NCBI GenBank assembly: GCA_035328465.1
Contig: DAOLIQ010000085.1
Span: 1-13,571 of the forward strand
Length of the DNA: 13,571 bases
DNA from: JADJEI01 sp035328465
GTDB lineage: Bacteria > Bacteroidota > Ignavibacteria > Ignavibacteriales > Ignavibacteriaceae
Direction of reading: 5' to 3'
Notes under the pieces: model-generated
The model's database searches: none
What the model was told of the DNA's origin: nothing
Seen by the model: only the letters and a program-made list of their open reading frames with translations
Translations under genes and position numbers: made by a program
Shown here: in pieces, positions 1 to 7,077 of the stretch
How the letters are laid out: each line of letters opens with the position of its first letter
Position numbering within the stretch: the first letter of the stretch is position 1

Positions 1-232
1 CTTAAGCCCGGCATTAGCACAGATAGCGGCTCAAGCCTAAATTTTCAGTGGTTGTGCTATCCTCACCATAAATGACGGAGTTAATTTAGATTATGGAATA
101 AATTGCATAGAGAACATGATAACGATATTAAGCTGATGAACTCCTGATAATTTTATTTGCATTTGTGATGATATTTTATTTAAGTTATTAGCATCAAGGT
201 AGAATAGTTACACAAAACAAAAGGAGTATTTA
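1..232. other. Left-edge intergenic region
   Basis: No gene is supported here. Plus-strand frame 1 is open from the window edge to a TGA at 73-75 and could be the last 24 codons of an upstream gene, but it matches nothing I can name confidently. Positions 81-120 resemble 8904-8943 (see the repeat entries). The end of the region supplies the AAGGAG ribosome binding site (221-226) for the following lipoprotein gene. Confidence 0.5.
81..120. repeat. Copy 1 of a dispersed ~40-bp element with a degenerate inverted repeat
   Basis: Aligned without gaps to 8904-8943, I count 30 identical bases of 40. The shared core is TATGGAATAA followed by ATAG about 8 bases later. In this copy the inverted repeat is imperfect (TTATGGAA, TAAA, TTGCATAG); in the second copy it is perfect. 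It lies in non-coding DNA 113-152 bp upstream of the lipoprotein start. A regulator binding site or a small dispersed repeat are both possible. AT-richness makes chance similarity a real alternative. Confidence 0.3.
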
Positions 233-811
233 ATGAAAACTATAATTTCAATCAGGAAGCTGGTTTTAAGTTTCTTTTTAATTGGTTTTTTTACTTTAAC
301 CTCAGCAGGATGTTTACAGAAGGAAGCGCCTGAAAAACAGCAGATTCCCGCCAATAATACCGCACCCCTGCCCGGCGATACGACCTTAACAAAAGTAGAG
401 ATAGATAAGATGGTAGCTACAAAAGACTCTTTGAATTATATATATGATGCTATTTCTACCTCGCCGAATGAAAAACTAATGCAGGACTACCCCCTCGGTT
501 ATGCCGTTTTCATTACTGATTATAACACTCTTCAGCGGGGAGCAACAATTTTAGATGAAAATATAATTAAACTTCAATGGGAAAATGCAAGGATTTCTGA
601 AATAACAAAAAACGGACTTAAATTAGTTATCCCAAAACTCCAAATGGAAACAATGACACTTGCTGAAACTACAATCTATATGGATTTTAGTTACGAGCAG
701 CGGAATGCCGGATTGACAAGCCAGCATGTCCGAATGTTTACACAGCTATTAGCAAAATCAAAATGGGGACTAATCGGGGTGATAGGATTTAAGCCTGCAT
801 CTATCAGATGA
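233..811 (+). CDS. Small lipoprotein of unknown function
   Basis: This encodes a 192-residue protein that I do not recognise as a named family. The N-terminus is a clear type II signal peptide: basic residues (RK at 8-9), a hydrophobic stretch with several Phe, then a lipobox ending TSAGC with the lipidated cysteine at residue 27. The mature part begins with a Pro/Asn-rich linker (about 28-50) and continues as a compact mixed alpha/beta domain with no further membrane segment. The product is therefore expected to be membrane-anchored and to face the periplasm or the outside. The start is well supported by AAGGAG at 221-226, six bases before the ATG. Base composition is like the chromosome on the right, not like the AT-rich island that follows. 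The gene stands alone, and no terminator hairpin was seen after it. Confidence 0.85.
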   Translation: MKTIISIRKLVLSFFLIGFFTLTSAGCLQKEAPEKQQIPANNTAPLPGDTTLTKVEIDKMVATKDSLNYIYDAISTSPNEKLMQDYPLGYAVFITDYNTLQRGATILDENIIKLQWENARISEITKNGLKLVIPKLQMETMTLAETTIYMDFSYEQRNAGLTSQHVRMFTQLLAKSKWGLIGVIGFKPASIR

Positions 812-1113
812 TGAAGATTTATTTAAGAATGTACAGCCAGCTAATCACCTGAACCAAGGATGGAAGGATAGTTTTGGTGGGGTTTAGGGAAGGGTGAGGG
901 GGGTTTTGACTTTAAATTTTACAAACGGCTTATTTTTGCATTTAGCTAATATTTCTTTAAGTTTTGATGTAAGTAATGATTTATACTTTGAACAGCAAAA
1001 AGTAAATTAGAAAATCTGAGTAGAATTCAATTCAAGATATTAAAAAATTAATGGCGATAATTGTAAATATAAATATCTTGTATTGTAAACAAATAGATAA
1101 TTGAAATTACACG
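812..1113. other. Non-coding gap between lipoprotein and nuclease island
   Basis: About 300 bp with no credible gene on either strand. The first 90 bp contain a cluster of G-runs (described separately). From about 905 the DNA becomes very AT-rich and leads into the nuclease island, so one edge of the acquired segment may lie here. I see no tRNA, no integrase and no clear attachment-site duplication. Confidence 0.6.
879..903 (+). other. Putative G-quadruplex-forming motif
   Basis: The plus strand carries four G-runs separated by short loops: GGGG (879-882), loop TTTA, GGG (887-889), loop AA, GGG (892-894), loop TGA, then GGGGGG (898-903). A further GG lies at 876-877. This satisfies the usual pattern of four runs of at least three G with loops of 1-7 bases. 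It stands out in AT-rich DNA. It sits just after the lipoprotein gene, about 210 bp before the nuclease genes. Folding in vivo is inferred only. Confidence 0.6.
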
Positions 1114-2157
1114 ATGACTAATATCTTTAATATTATTGAGAAATATACTGGTGGAAAATGTTTTTATACTAACACGTACTCTCTTGACCACGTAATGCTT
1201 GATGAATATCAAGATAAGGATGAAAAATTTAACACCTCCAAAGTTTTTGAAACCAACCGCAATGCAGAAAAGAGAAAGTTAGTTGTATTTAATCCTGGGA
1301 TGTCTATATTTAAGTTTTTTCTAGATGGTTCTAGACGCACTTATAAAATAGTTGATTTTGCTTCTACTGATGGAAAATATTTACCAATTGTAGCGGGACA
1401 AATTGGAACGGCTGTTTGCTTTAGAGAAAACAAATCGATTAAAAACCTTCATCTTTCAAAGTTCAATATTATAGCTCTACCAGATAGAACCGGAGGTGAA
1501 TTTGAAAAAATCAAAAATGAGTTGTCAACATTTACAATAAATAAGATACGGATTGATCGTGTAGTTGAATATAAGCATCAAGCAAATACACAAAGACCCC
1601 CCGAAAATCTGGCCATCGCAAAGATCCAGAAAGAAATGTTAGATGAGGAACTCATATTAATTGATAGGATGGTGATGTCAAACATTTTGAAGACAGATAA
1701 AATTTTAATGATTGATGGATCATTACAATATACAAACATTAAACCCGAGCAAGAATATATTTTTCATAATGTTATTGGCGTTTCAAAATCTTTTAATCCC
1801 AATTTACAAGGGATACTGAAAACAAAAAGCAAAGAAATCGGCAGTTATCTTACATCATTAAGATATGGAGAAAGAACCCCAGTATATAGATATGAGCCGC
1901 AAAGCGGAAGAAAGTTTAAGACAGTGATTGGTGCTTGGTATTTACGAATTAGAGAAAAAAAATACACTAGGGGGCCACTAGAAGGTATTATTAAAATTGA
2001 AAAAATAGCTGTTACTGAAAAGGAAAAACAAGATGGATTTCAAACAGAGTTGATAGATGAAATATCAACTGCTATTCTTCAGGAACGGAATGTAACTTGC
2101 CATGGTAAAGGTGATCGTTGGGCAAATTTTGAAAAATTTCACAAAAAAGCATCGTGA
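1114..2157 (+). CDS. NurA-like nuclease (RNase H fold)
   Basis: This 347-residue protein resembles the NurA family. NurA is a manganese-dependent 5'-3' exonuclease and endonuclease that normally works with the HerA translocase in DNA-end resection, and also occurs in phage-defence systems. Visible support: a DGS motif at residues 71-73 after a hydrophobic strand (FKFFLDGS), a second strand with DGSL at 201-204 (ILMIDGSL), and IGVSKSF around 221-227, matching the conserved lysine region of NurA. The C-terminal strand region (AWYLRIR near 274-280, then IIKIEKIAV) also fits. There is no signal peptide, so it is cytoplasmic. The start has no good Shine-Dalgarno sequence. The stop overlaps the next gene's GTG start (GTGA at 2154-2157), implying translational coupling. 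No HerA ATPase is present in this window. The DNA is AT-rich compared with flanking genes. An alternative is a divergent NurA-fold nuclease with a different partner. Confidence 0.65.
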   Translation: MTNIFNIIEKYTGGKCFYTNTYSLDHVMLDEYQDKDEKFNTSKVFETNRNAEKRKLVVFNPGMSIFKFFLDGSRRTYKIVDFASTDGKYLPIVAGQIGTAVCFRENKSIKNLHLSKFNIIALPDRTGGEFEKIKNELSTFTINKIRIDRVVEYKHQANTQRPPENLAIAKIQKEMLDEELILIDRMVMSNILKTDKILMIDGSLQYTNIKPEQEYIFHNVIGVSKSFNPNLQGILKTKSKEIGSYLTSLRYGERTPVYRYEPQSGRKFKTVIGAWYLRIREKKYTRGPLEGIIKIEKIAVTEKEKQDGFQTELIDEISTAILQERNVTCHGKGDRWANFEKFHKKAS

Positions 2158-3035
2158 TCTTTAAACATATCATCGGCAAATCAACTTTTAGATACGGTTT
2201 TACTATACCCAAGAGATTTTATTCAGATATAACTATTCCAGAAAAAGGAAACAGAAGAAAAATCAATTTGATTTTCGGAGAAAACAAAAACTGTCTTGCA
2301 TGGTTATCTAGATTGAATAATGCATCTGGCCACTTACAGGTTAGATATGATGGCAAGTATGGGCTTCCTTTTATAAATTGGTTGAGGCATACTTTCAAAG
2401 GAACATTTCAAAACAACAACCAATCTATTAATGAATTCGTAGAAATTGAGGCAATAAATGATGAGAATTTTTTTGTAAAAGAATATCCATTATTATCAAA
2501 AAATTACCTGTATTTCTCTGACATAATTATTCATAAACTTGACTCTACTGTTCTCTCGAATGATCAAAGATTTTTGGATATTGTTAAGGCAGTGAGAAAT
2601 ATTCCGTTTGAAGATGATAAAAGACAAATGCATTACAATTTCCGAATCAAAGAAGAACTATCAAATGCTGGATGGTTAAATGAACAAAAAGTCGTTGATG
2701 ACAATAAAGTAAAATTAAAATGTGATTATAGAAAAGAAGATTTCCAATTAGAAATTGAATTTGGTAACGCAAGAACATATTACCAGGATCTAATAAAATT
2801 TGTTATGGCTCATAATTCTGGTCTAATTAAGCTTGGTGGTTTGATTGTTCCATCATCTAAATTTGCAAAGCACTTGTGTAATCTTGGCAGCAAAAACGCC
2901 TATAAAATGAGTGATGGCGCACGAACGAAATATTCTGGAATGATGGACTTTAAAAAAGCTGCAGGGGAGTTTCCATATATCGAAAATATCTTTTTAACAC
3001 CTTTCGTTATACTTTCCTTAGATTATCAAAGGTAA
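2154..3035 (+). CDS. BglII/BstYI-like restriction endonuclease
   Basis: This encodes a 293-residue putative type II restriction endonuclease. The C-terminal half resembles BglII/BstYI enzymes (PD-(D/E)XK fold, recognising GATC-centred sites). Asp191 is followed nine residues later by Glu200 and then Glu202 in LEIEFGN, matching the spacing D84...E93-x-Q95 and the EVQFSN segment as I recall them for BglII; here the last position is Glu instead of Gln. Downstream hydrophobic strands (GGLIVPS at 228-234, FVILSLDY at 284-291) fit the core. The first ~110 residues are an extra N-terminal domain (IPKRF, GHLQVRY, GLPFINWL) that may be a DNA-recognition domain like that of EcoRII. The start is GTG, overlapping the upstream stop codon by four bases. 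No cognate methyltransferase is encoded nearby, which is unusual for a type II enzyme. Specificity cannot be predicted from sequence alone. Confidence 0.6.
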   Translation: MIFKHIIGKSTFRYGFTIPKRFYSDITIPEKGNRRKINLIFGENKNCLAWLSRLNNASGHLQVRYDGKYGLPFINWLRHTFKGTFQNNNQSINEFVEIEAINDENFFVKEYPLLSKNYLYFSDIIIHKLDSTVLSNDQRFLDIVKAVRNIPFEDDKRQMHYNFRIKEELSNAGWLNEQKVVDDNKVKLKCDYRKEDFQLEIEFGNARTYYQDLIKFVMAHNSGLIKLGGLIVPSSKFAKHLCNLGSKNAYKMSDGARTKYSGMMDFKKAAGEFPYIENIFLTPFVILSLDYQR

Positions 3036-3134
3036 AATTTAATCCTCTCACCTTCTTATTAAATATTTATCACACTATCAACACCCGAAATAACCTCAAA
3101 GAAACGGATTGTTGGGAAAAATATTATTACTGGA
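3036..3134 (+). pseudogene. Remnant and probable deletion junction at the 5' end of the radical SAM gene
   Basis: From the TAA at 3060-3062 onward, this stretch reads in frame with the radical SAM gene and encodes TPEITSKKRIVGKNIITG, which joins smoothly to the LLDQPG block of the annotated protein. No ATG, GTG or TTG occurs in this frame before 3135. The missing N-terminal domain would need a few hundred bases, yet the endonuclease gene ends at 3035, leaving no space. I infer a deletion or recombination junction between 3036 and about 3080. Confidence 0.5.
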
Positions 3135-4448
3135 TTGTTAGACCAACCAGGTGTCTTAGATAAAAATGATATCAACATTGACGGACTAACTCCGGATTAT
3201 AGTATTCTTGAAACAATTGATCATAAATACCCTCTTGATACTGGCTACTTAACTTATATGACTCGAGGTTGTACTAGAACATGTGGTTTCTGTGCTGTTC
3301 CTAAACTTGAGCCGATATACAAAGACAAAATTTCTATCTCGGAACAACTAAATCTCATTAAGAAGAATCACGGCGACCGGAAAGATTTAATTTTGATGGA
3401 TAATAATGTTTTAGGATCACCGTTGTTTCCTACGATAATTGAGGAAATTATTGAAATGGGTTTTGGGGTAGGGTCTAGATTTACTCCGCCAAATAAATTT
3501 GAAATTCTTTGTCATTATCTCAAACAAGAAAAAGATTCACTTAATGCTTCAAAATACATTACAAGGATTTATGATTATTTAAACAATTACATTCTTAATC
3601 GCATTTCACGAAATGAGGATAAAGTCAATTTCGTTTCTTTGCTGGCATATTATGGATTACATAAAGTGGACTTTATCTCAAAAGAAATGATTTTTGAAAG
3701 CAGGTCAGATATTAATCATTATATTGAAAAATATCGAAAGAAGAGTCCGATAAACAGATATGTAGATTTCAATCAGGGTATAGATTGTAGATATGTTGAC
3801 GAAGAAAAAATGAAATTGCTTAGTCAAATTCCAATAAGGCCAATGCGCATCGCGTTTGATCATATTTCATTGAAAGACAAATACACAAATGCTATTCGCT
3901 TAGCCGATAAATATGGTGTCAAACAACTTTCAAATTATATATTATTCAATTATGTTGATAAACCAGAAGATCTTTGGGAAAGGCTAAAAATTAATGTTGA
4001 TCTTCATAAAGAACTAAATTCAAGTATTTTTTCTTTCCCAATGAAATTTATTCCACTTTACGGCTATGAATCTCTAAATCGTAAATTCATAGGAAAACAT
4101 TGGAATAGAAAATATTTAAGAGCTGTTCAATGTGTTCTTAATGTCACTAAGGGAATAGGAATGCCCGGTACAAATTTCTTCGAAAGGGCTTTTGGTAAAA
4201 ATCTTAATGAATATTTTGAGATTCTGATAATGCCAGAGCCATTCATTCTTTGGAGAAATTTTTATGATAGCAAAGGAATAACTGATAAATGGCGTGACCA
4301 GTTAAGAAATCTTACTAATCAGCAGCTTGAAGAAGCAAATAAAATTATTCTTTCGAATGACTTTTATAGCTTTAATGGTACAACAAGTAAGGCAGTTGTC
4401 TCACTAATGAAATATTATCAAATTCGTAAAAACTCACCTTCGTGCTAA
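3135..4448 (+). CDS. Radical SAM protein lacking its N-terminal domain
   Basis: This is a radical SAM enzyme; the iron-sulfur cluster ligands are Cys46, Cys50 and Cys53 in TRGCTRTCGFC (numbered from the TTG at 3135). Other visible blocks are LILMDNNVLGSP, RYVDFNQGID, RPMRIAFDH and SFPMKFIPLYGYE, typical of one radical SAM family of unknown substrate. Between the first two lies a segment of about 90 residues that I cannot assign. Members of this family normally carry about 100 or more residues before the cysteine motif, usually a B12-binding-like or Rossmann domain. Here the frame is open only back to 3063, with no ATG or GTG, although the residues before the TTG (IITGLLDQPG) still look family-like. 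The gene is therefore probably 5'-truncated, and the TTG start is doubtful. The remaining frame is intact. It follows the endonuclease by 99 bp. It may be a decaying gene or may still be translated. Confidence 0.7.
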   Translation: MLDQPGVLDKNDINIDGLTPDYSILETIDHKYPLDTGYLTYMTRGCTRTCGFCAVPKLEPIYKDKISISEQLNLIKKNHGDRKDLILMDNNVLGSPLFPTIIEEIIEMGFGVGSRFTPPNKFEILCHYLKQEKDSLNASKYITRIYDYLNNYILNRISRNEDKVNFVSLLAYYGLHKVDFISKEMIFESRSDINHYIEKYRKKSPINRYVDFNQGIDCRYVDEEKMKLLSQIPIRPMRIAFDHISLKDKYTNAIRLADKYGVKQLSNYILFNYVDKPEDLWERLKINVDLHKELNSSIFSFPMKFIPLYGYESLNRKFIGKHWNRKYLRAVQCVLNVTKGIGMPGTNFFERAFGKNLNEYFEILIMPEPFILWRNFYDSKGITDKWRDQLRNLTNQQLEEANKIILSNDFYSFNGTTSKAVVSLMKYYQIRKNSPSC

Positions 4449-4613
4449 TACTTTTCTATGTATGATTTTTGTTATATAAAATAGGTAATTCAATCTCCCT
4501 TGTATCTGTGGACTAGATTGCAGATTAAGAAGTAATAAAGATTATTATTCGCATCCTACAAATAGTCGCATAGTCAATACCGCCATTCTTTACGGGGTTA
4601 AAAGTAAGAAAAT

Positions 4614-4634
4614 AATTAATAATTAAAAATTATT
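4614..4634. repeat. AATTNNN heptamer array (3 units)
   Basis: Three head-to-tail heptamers, AATTAAT, AATTAAA and AATTATT, lie in the gap between the radical SAM gene and the propeller lipoprotein gene. The same heptamer form recurs at 5822-5891 (ten units) and 9936-9949 (two units). On the minus strand this stretch also supplies the T-rich tail after the hairpin at 4634-4649. Confidence 0.5.
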
Positions 4635-4649
4635 CCGTTAGCTAACGGA
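4622..4649 (-). terminator. Probable terminator of the propeller lipoprotein gene
   Basis: A perfect 16-bp palindrome, TCCGTTAGCTAACGGA (4634-4649), begins about 32 bp after the stop codon of the minus-strand lipoprotein gene. As RNA it can form a six-pair stem with an AGCT loop, followed on the minus strand by ATAATTTTTAATTATT. This fits a rho-independent terminator, though a symmetric palindrome could also be a protein-binding site. Confidence 0.5.
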
Positions 4650-4681
4650 TCACTCCGATTCTATTGGGAAAAAATTATTAT

Positions 4682-5746
4682 CTAATTTTGCACCTGTTTT
4701 CCAACTGCAAATCCATAACCGCCGGGAAAAGTTTTGAACGCCATTTTGTATAAATAAACATTCTCAATTATATCAGGATCACTCCACGTTTCGCCGCGGT
4801 CAGTCGAAAAAATAAATTGACTCCCCGGAGTTTTTGCGGCTGCATCATAATATGCTGCTATGCACTTTCCATCGGCTGCCGCATACAGATCTTCAATATT
4901 TCCAAACCCCGGCATCTTAGATGCTAACGATTTCCAGTTCGTAATATCACCGGATGTTTTATAAATGGTATTGTCATAACCGGCGGCAATACCATACCGT
5001 CCATTCTGTTCTTCTGAAAAAGAAACTGTTGTGAAGATTTTAGCGCTGTTGAAATTATAGTTTGTCCAGGTGCCTCCTGCATCCGTAGAGATAACATAAA
5101 CTCCGTTAGAACCGACACAAACGCTTGTATCACCGTAGCAGTGGACTCCAAACAGAGATTCAGTGGTTGGGGATGTCTTTGCAGTCCAGGTATAACCTTC
5201 ATCGTAAGAAACAAGTATAGTGCCTGCATTACCGACTGCAACACCATAGGAGGGTGTAAAAAATACACTATTCAGGGAAAAGGGAGCTGTAGTGATAAGA
5301 CTCCATGTAGTGCCGTCATTCAGACTTAAAAAGATGCGCCCTTCATTATTCACAGCAATCATTTTGAAATTAGGAGTAACAGCAATATCTTCAAATAAGG
5401 TAGCTTCAGAAGTAAGTACATTCGTCCAGTGAAGTCCGTTATCTATCGTCTGCCAGATAGCACCTTTTCCTGAGATATCCTGCCCGCCGATGACACAAAT
5501 ATTAAAAGCAAATCCAATTGCTGCGGCACGCAGTTCCTTAGCAAAAAATAGGGTATCAACTTCAGACCAGGTAATTCCTCCGTCAAATGTTTGGACAAAA
5601 ACAGCGGCGGGTTCCTGTGCAGTGCTGTTGGTCGGGCTTTCATTTGTGCTGCAGCCAGAGACCATGATACCTAATAGGATAATTACAACTGATGAAATAA
5701 TATAACGATAATGCGTGCGGGTATATGTACTTGTAAAATTAAACAT
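4682..5746 (-). CDS. Seven-bladed Asp-box (BNR) propeller lipoprotein
   Basis: This 354-residue lipoprotein has a type II signal peptide with a hydrophobic run (16-28) and a lipobox ending MVSGC, lipidated at Cys32. A Ser/Thr/Asn-rich linker follows. The rest is a beta-propeller with seven Asp-box motifs, SxDxGxTW-like, at about residues 53, 100, 141, 180, 220, 264 (degenerate, SGDITNW) and 314. Spacing is roughly 40-50 residues, so seven blades fill the protein. Relatives are Ycf48-like and sortilin/sialidase-like BNR proteins. The sialidase catalytic Arg/Glu/Tyr set cannot be confirmed, so a binding or assembly role is more likely than glycosidase activity. The ribosome binding site AAGGAA (minus strand, 5753-5758) lies six bases before the ATG. 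It is apparently monocistronic, with a terminator-like palindrome just downstream. Confidence 0.85.
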   Translation of the reverse strand: MFNFTSTYTRTHYRYIISSVVIILLGIMVSGCSTNESPTNSTAQEPAAVFVQTFDGGITWSEVDTLFFAKELRAAAIGFAFNICVIGGQDISGKGAIWQTIDNGLHWTNVLTSEATLFEDIAVTPNFKMIAVNNEGRIFLSLNDGTTWSLITTAPFSLNSVFFTPSYGVAVGNAGTILVSYDEGYTWTAKTSPTTESLFGVHCYGDTSVCVGSNGVYVISTDAGGTWTNYNFNSAKIFTTVSFSEEQNGRYGIAAGYDNTIYKTSGDITNWKSLASKMPGFGNIEDLYAAADGKCIAAYYDAAAKTPGSQFIFSTDRGETWSDPDIIENVYLYKMAFKTFPGGYGFAVGKQVQN

Positions 5747-5821
5747 ATAACATTCCTTAGAAATTGAATTAAGCTATAATAAATCTACATCAATAAAACA
5801 ATAAACTCAAGAGGGAAAACC

Positions 5822-5891
5822 AATTGGAAATTGGAAGTCGTCAATTAGAAATTATAAATTAAAAATTAGAAATTGAAAATTAGAAATTGAA
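5822..5891. repeat. AATTNNA heptamer tandem array (10 units)
   Basis: Ten consecutive 7-bp blocks run in perfect phase. Nine have the form AATTNNA: AATTGGA twice, then AATTAGA, AATTATA, AATTAAA, AATTAGA, AATTGAA, AATTAGA and AATTGAA. The third block (AGTCGTC, 5836-5842) is degenerate. The array lies between the start of the propeller lipoprotein gene and the end of the membrane protein gene, 22 bp beyond the latter's stop. It contains no gene. Confidence 0.75.
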
Positions 5892-5913
5892 AAATGGGTT
5901 AGGCTGCCTGATT

Positions 5914-6588
5914 TCATTTTTTATAAAGTAATTGTCTTATTGAAGCCAGGTGCGAAAGTAAAACCAATGGCACCACACACGCCGGAAGCAGATTAAAAGG
6001 AAAATATAAAACAGCAATATTCGGTTGATCAAAAGCAAACTGCTGAAACGAAAATGGAGCGGATAGAATTGCATTTATAACAATATTTAAAAGAAGTGCC
6101 AGGCAGATAAAATTCCACATCAGAATTATTTTATTATTTATTTGTTTTTTAACAAAGCCAAAATAAAAAACAAAGGGGGCTGTCAACCCGGATAAAATAT
6201 CAAAGTTCCGCCCTTCAAAAGTCATAAGTTCAGGCACAGCTTTATTAACATATAACCAGAATAGAACAACTTCAACAGGAATTCTTATTATGTGTAAAAG
6301 GGTTAATGTTCTGATGTTCAAGCCATCAATGAATTGTCTGCCCTTTGCAGTTAAAAATAATGCCGTTATAAAAATAAACGGCGGCAAAACTAATAATAAG
6401 AATCGAGGGGGTATTGTGTCTGTCACGATGTAAAATCCGGAAAGTCCAATAACGCTTTGTGCTGCAGCCCAGATTAATAATATCAGTAAATAGGCTTTTG
6501 AGCTGCCGGCTGATTTATAAAAAAACCCAATTGTTAAAAGTGTTGTTAGTCCGAAGACTATACTAATGTATGAAGGTAAATATTCCAT
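5914..6588 (-). CDS. Polytopic inner-membrane protein of unknown function
   Basis: This 224-residue protein is mostly hydrophobic. About seven membrane segments are visible, at roughly 4-24, 31-51, 62-82, 98-116, 132-150, 155-176 and 190-212. Short loops carry charged residues such as KGRQ near 87-90 and the KKQINNK loop between segments 5 and 6. It ends with a basic tail, YKK. No catalytic motif or named family is recognised; small conserved membrane proteins of this kind are common in Bacteroidota. No good ribosome binding site precedes the ATG, but no better in-frame start is evident. It follows the VOC gene on the same strand after 86 bp and a GC-rich hairpin, so it is probably transcribed separately or only by read-through. 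Confidence 0.75.
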   Translation of the reverse strand: MEYLPSYISIVFGLTTLLTIGFFYKSAGSSKAYLLILLIWAAAQSVIGLSGFYIVTDTIPPRFLLLVLPPFIFITALFLTAKGRQFIDGLNIRTLTLLHIIRIPVEVVLFWLYVNKAVPELMTFEGRNFDILSGLTAPFVFYFGFVKKQINNKIILMWNFICLALLLNIVINAILSAPFSFQQFAFDQPNIAVLYFPFNLLPACVVPLVLLSHLASIRQLLYKK

Positions 6589-6643
6589 CTGGCAGCTTAT
6601 TATTATTTCACAATGTTCAGATTAACTTCAAACAGATAATGAA

Positions 6644-6662
6644 GCGGCAGGAAACCTGCCGC
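6644..6662 (-). terminator. GC-rich hairpin after the VOC gene
   Basis: A perfect eight-pair stem, GCGGCAGG / CCTGCCGC with an AAA loop on the plus strand, lies 12 bp past the VOC stop codon in the minus direction. On the minus strand it is followed by TTCATTATCTG, a weak T-tract. It probably ends or attenuates transcription of the upstream gene run before the membrane protein gene. Confidence 0.55.
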
Positions 6663-6674
6663 ATCTGCAAATTA

Positions 6675-7046
6675 TTATTTCATTGAGTGAAGTGCTATTC
6701 TGTTGCCTTCGGTATCGGAGAAATGAGCCATAAAACCATTTTCACCAATCGAAGTTTTAGGCATAAGAATCTTACCACCGGCTGCCTCTACCTTTGAAAG
6801 CGGTACACTTAAATCATCACCGCCATTCAGATAAACTAATGAGCCGGTCATTGATGGTTCAAATCCTTCACCTTCCACAATTCCACCCCCAACCCCGCCA
6901 TTCTGCATATCGCAGGGAAGGAAACCGTATTTCATTTCACGGTGAGCCATTTCCTGAATCTCTGCTCCGAAAAGTGTTTCATAAAACGCTTTTGCCCTGC
7001 TGAAATTTTTTACTGGAATTTCAAACCAGTTGATTGCATTTTTCAT
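6675..7046 (-). CDS. VOC-family (glyoxalase/bleomycin-resistance fold) protein
   Basis: This 123-residue protein is a single vicinal-oxygen-chelate module pair. The start INWFEIPVKNFSRAKAFYETLFG (residues 4-26) is the classic first strand and helix. The end FSDTEGNRIALHS (109-121) is the classic last strand. VOC proteins bind a divalent metal and act as dioxygenases, isomerases or resistance proteins, but this PhnB/glyoxalase-like subgroup has no defined substrate. The usual histidine ligand on the first strand is replaced by Trp in NWFEI, so metal binding is uncertain. A ribosome binding site, AAGGA, lies shortly before the ATG. The gene is last in a run of four same-strand genes, 31 bp after the TfoX-domain gene, and is followed by a hairpin. 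Confidence 0.85.
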   Translation of the reverse strand: MKNAINWFEIPVKNFSRAKAFYETLFGAEIQEMAHREMKYGFLPCDMQNGGVGGGIVEGEGFEPSMTGSLVYLNGGDDLSVPLSKVEAAGGKILMPKTSIGENGFMAHFSDTEGNRIALHSMK

Positions 7047-7077
7047 TTTGTTTGATCCTTATTGTTTGTTAATGAAT

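Noticed and set aside
1..75. Open frame at the left edge as the 3' end of a gene
   Set aside because: Only 24 codons, ending at a TGA. Some resemblance to a beta-domain tail was considered, but there is too little sequence to support it.
3135..4448. Radical SAM gene as a prokaryotic viperin, given the defence-like context
   Set aside because: The DNNVLGSP, VDFNQGID and FPMKFIP blocks belong to a different radical SAM family, and no kinase-like or viperin-type motifs are seen.
4625..4679. Ten-base direct repeats (AAAAATTATT) flanking a palindromic module, like a tiny mobile element with target duplication
   Set aside because: The repeated bases are low-complexity A/T and overlap the heptamer array; the palindrome is better explained as the terminator of the adjacent minus-strand gene.
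4682..5746. Propeller lipoprotein as a true sialidase
   Set aside because: Asp-boxes alone are structural. The catalytic Arg triad and Glu/Tyr pair could not be identified.
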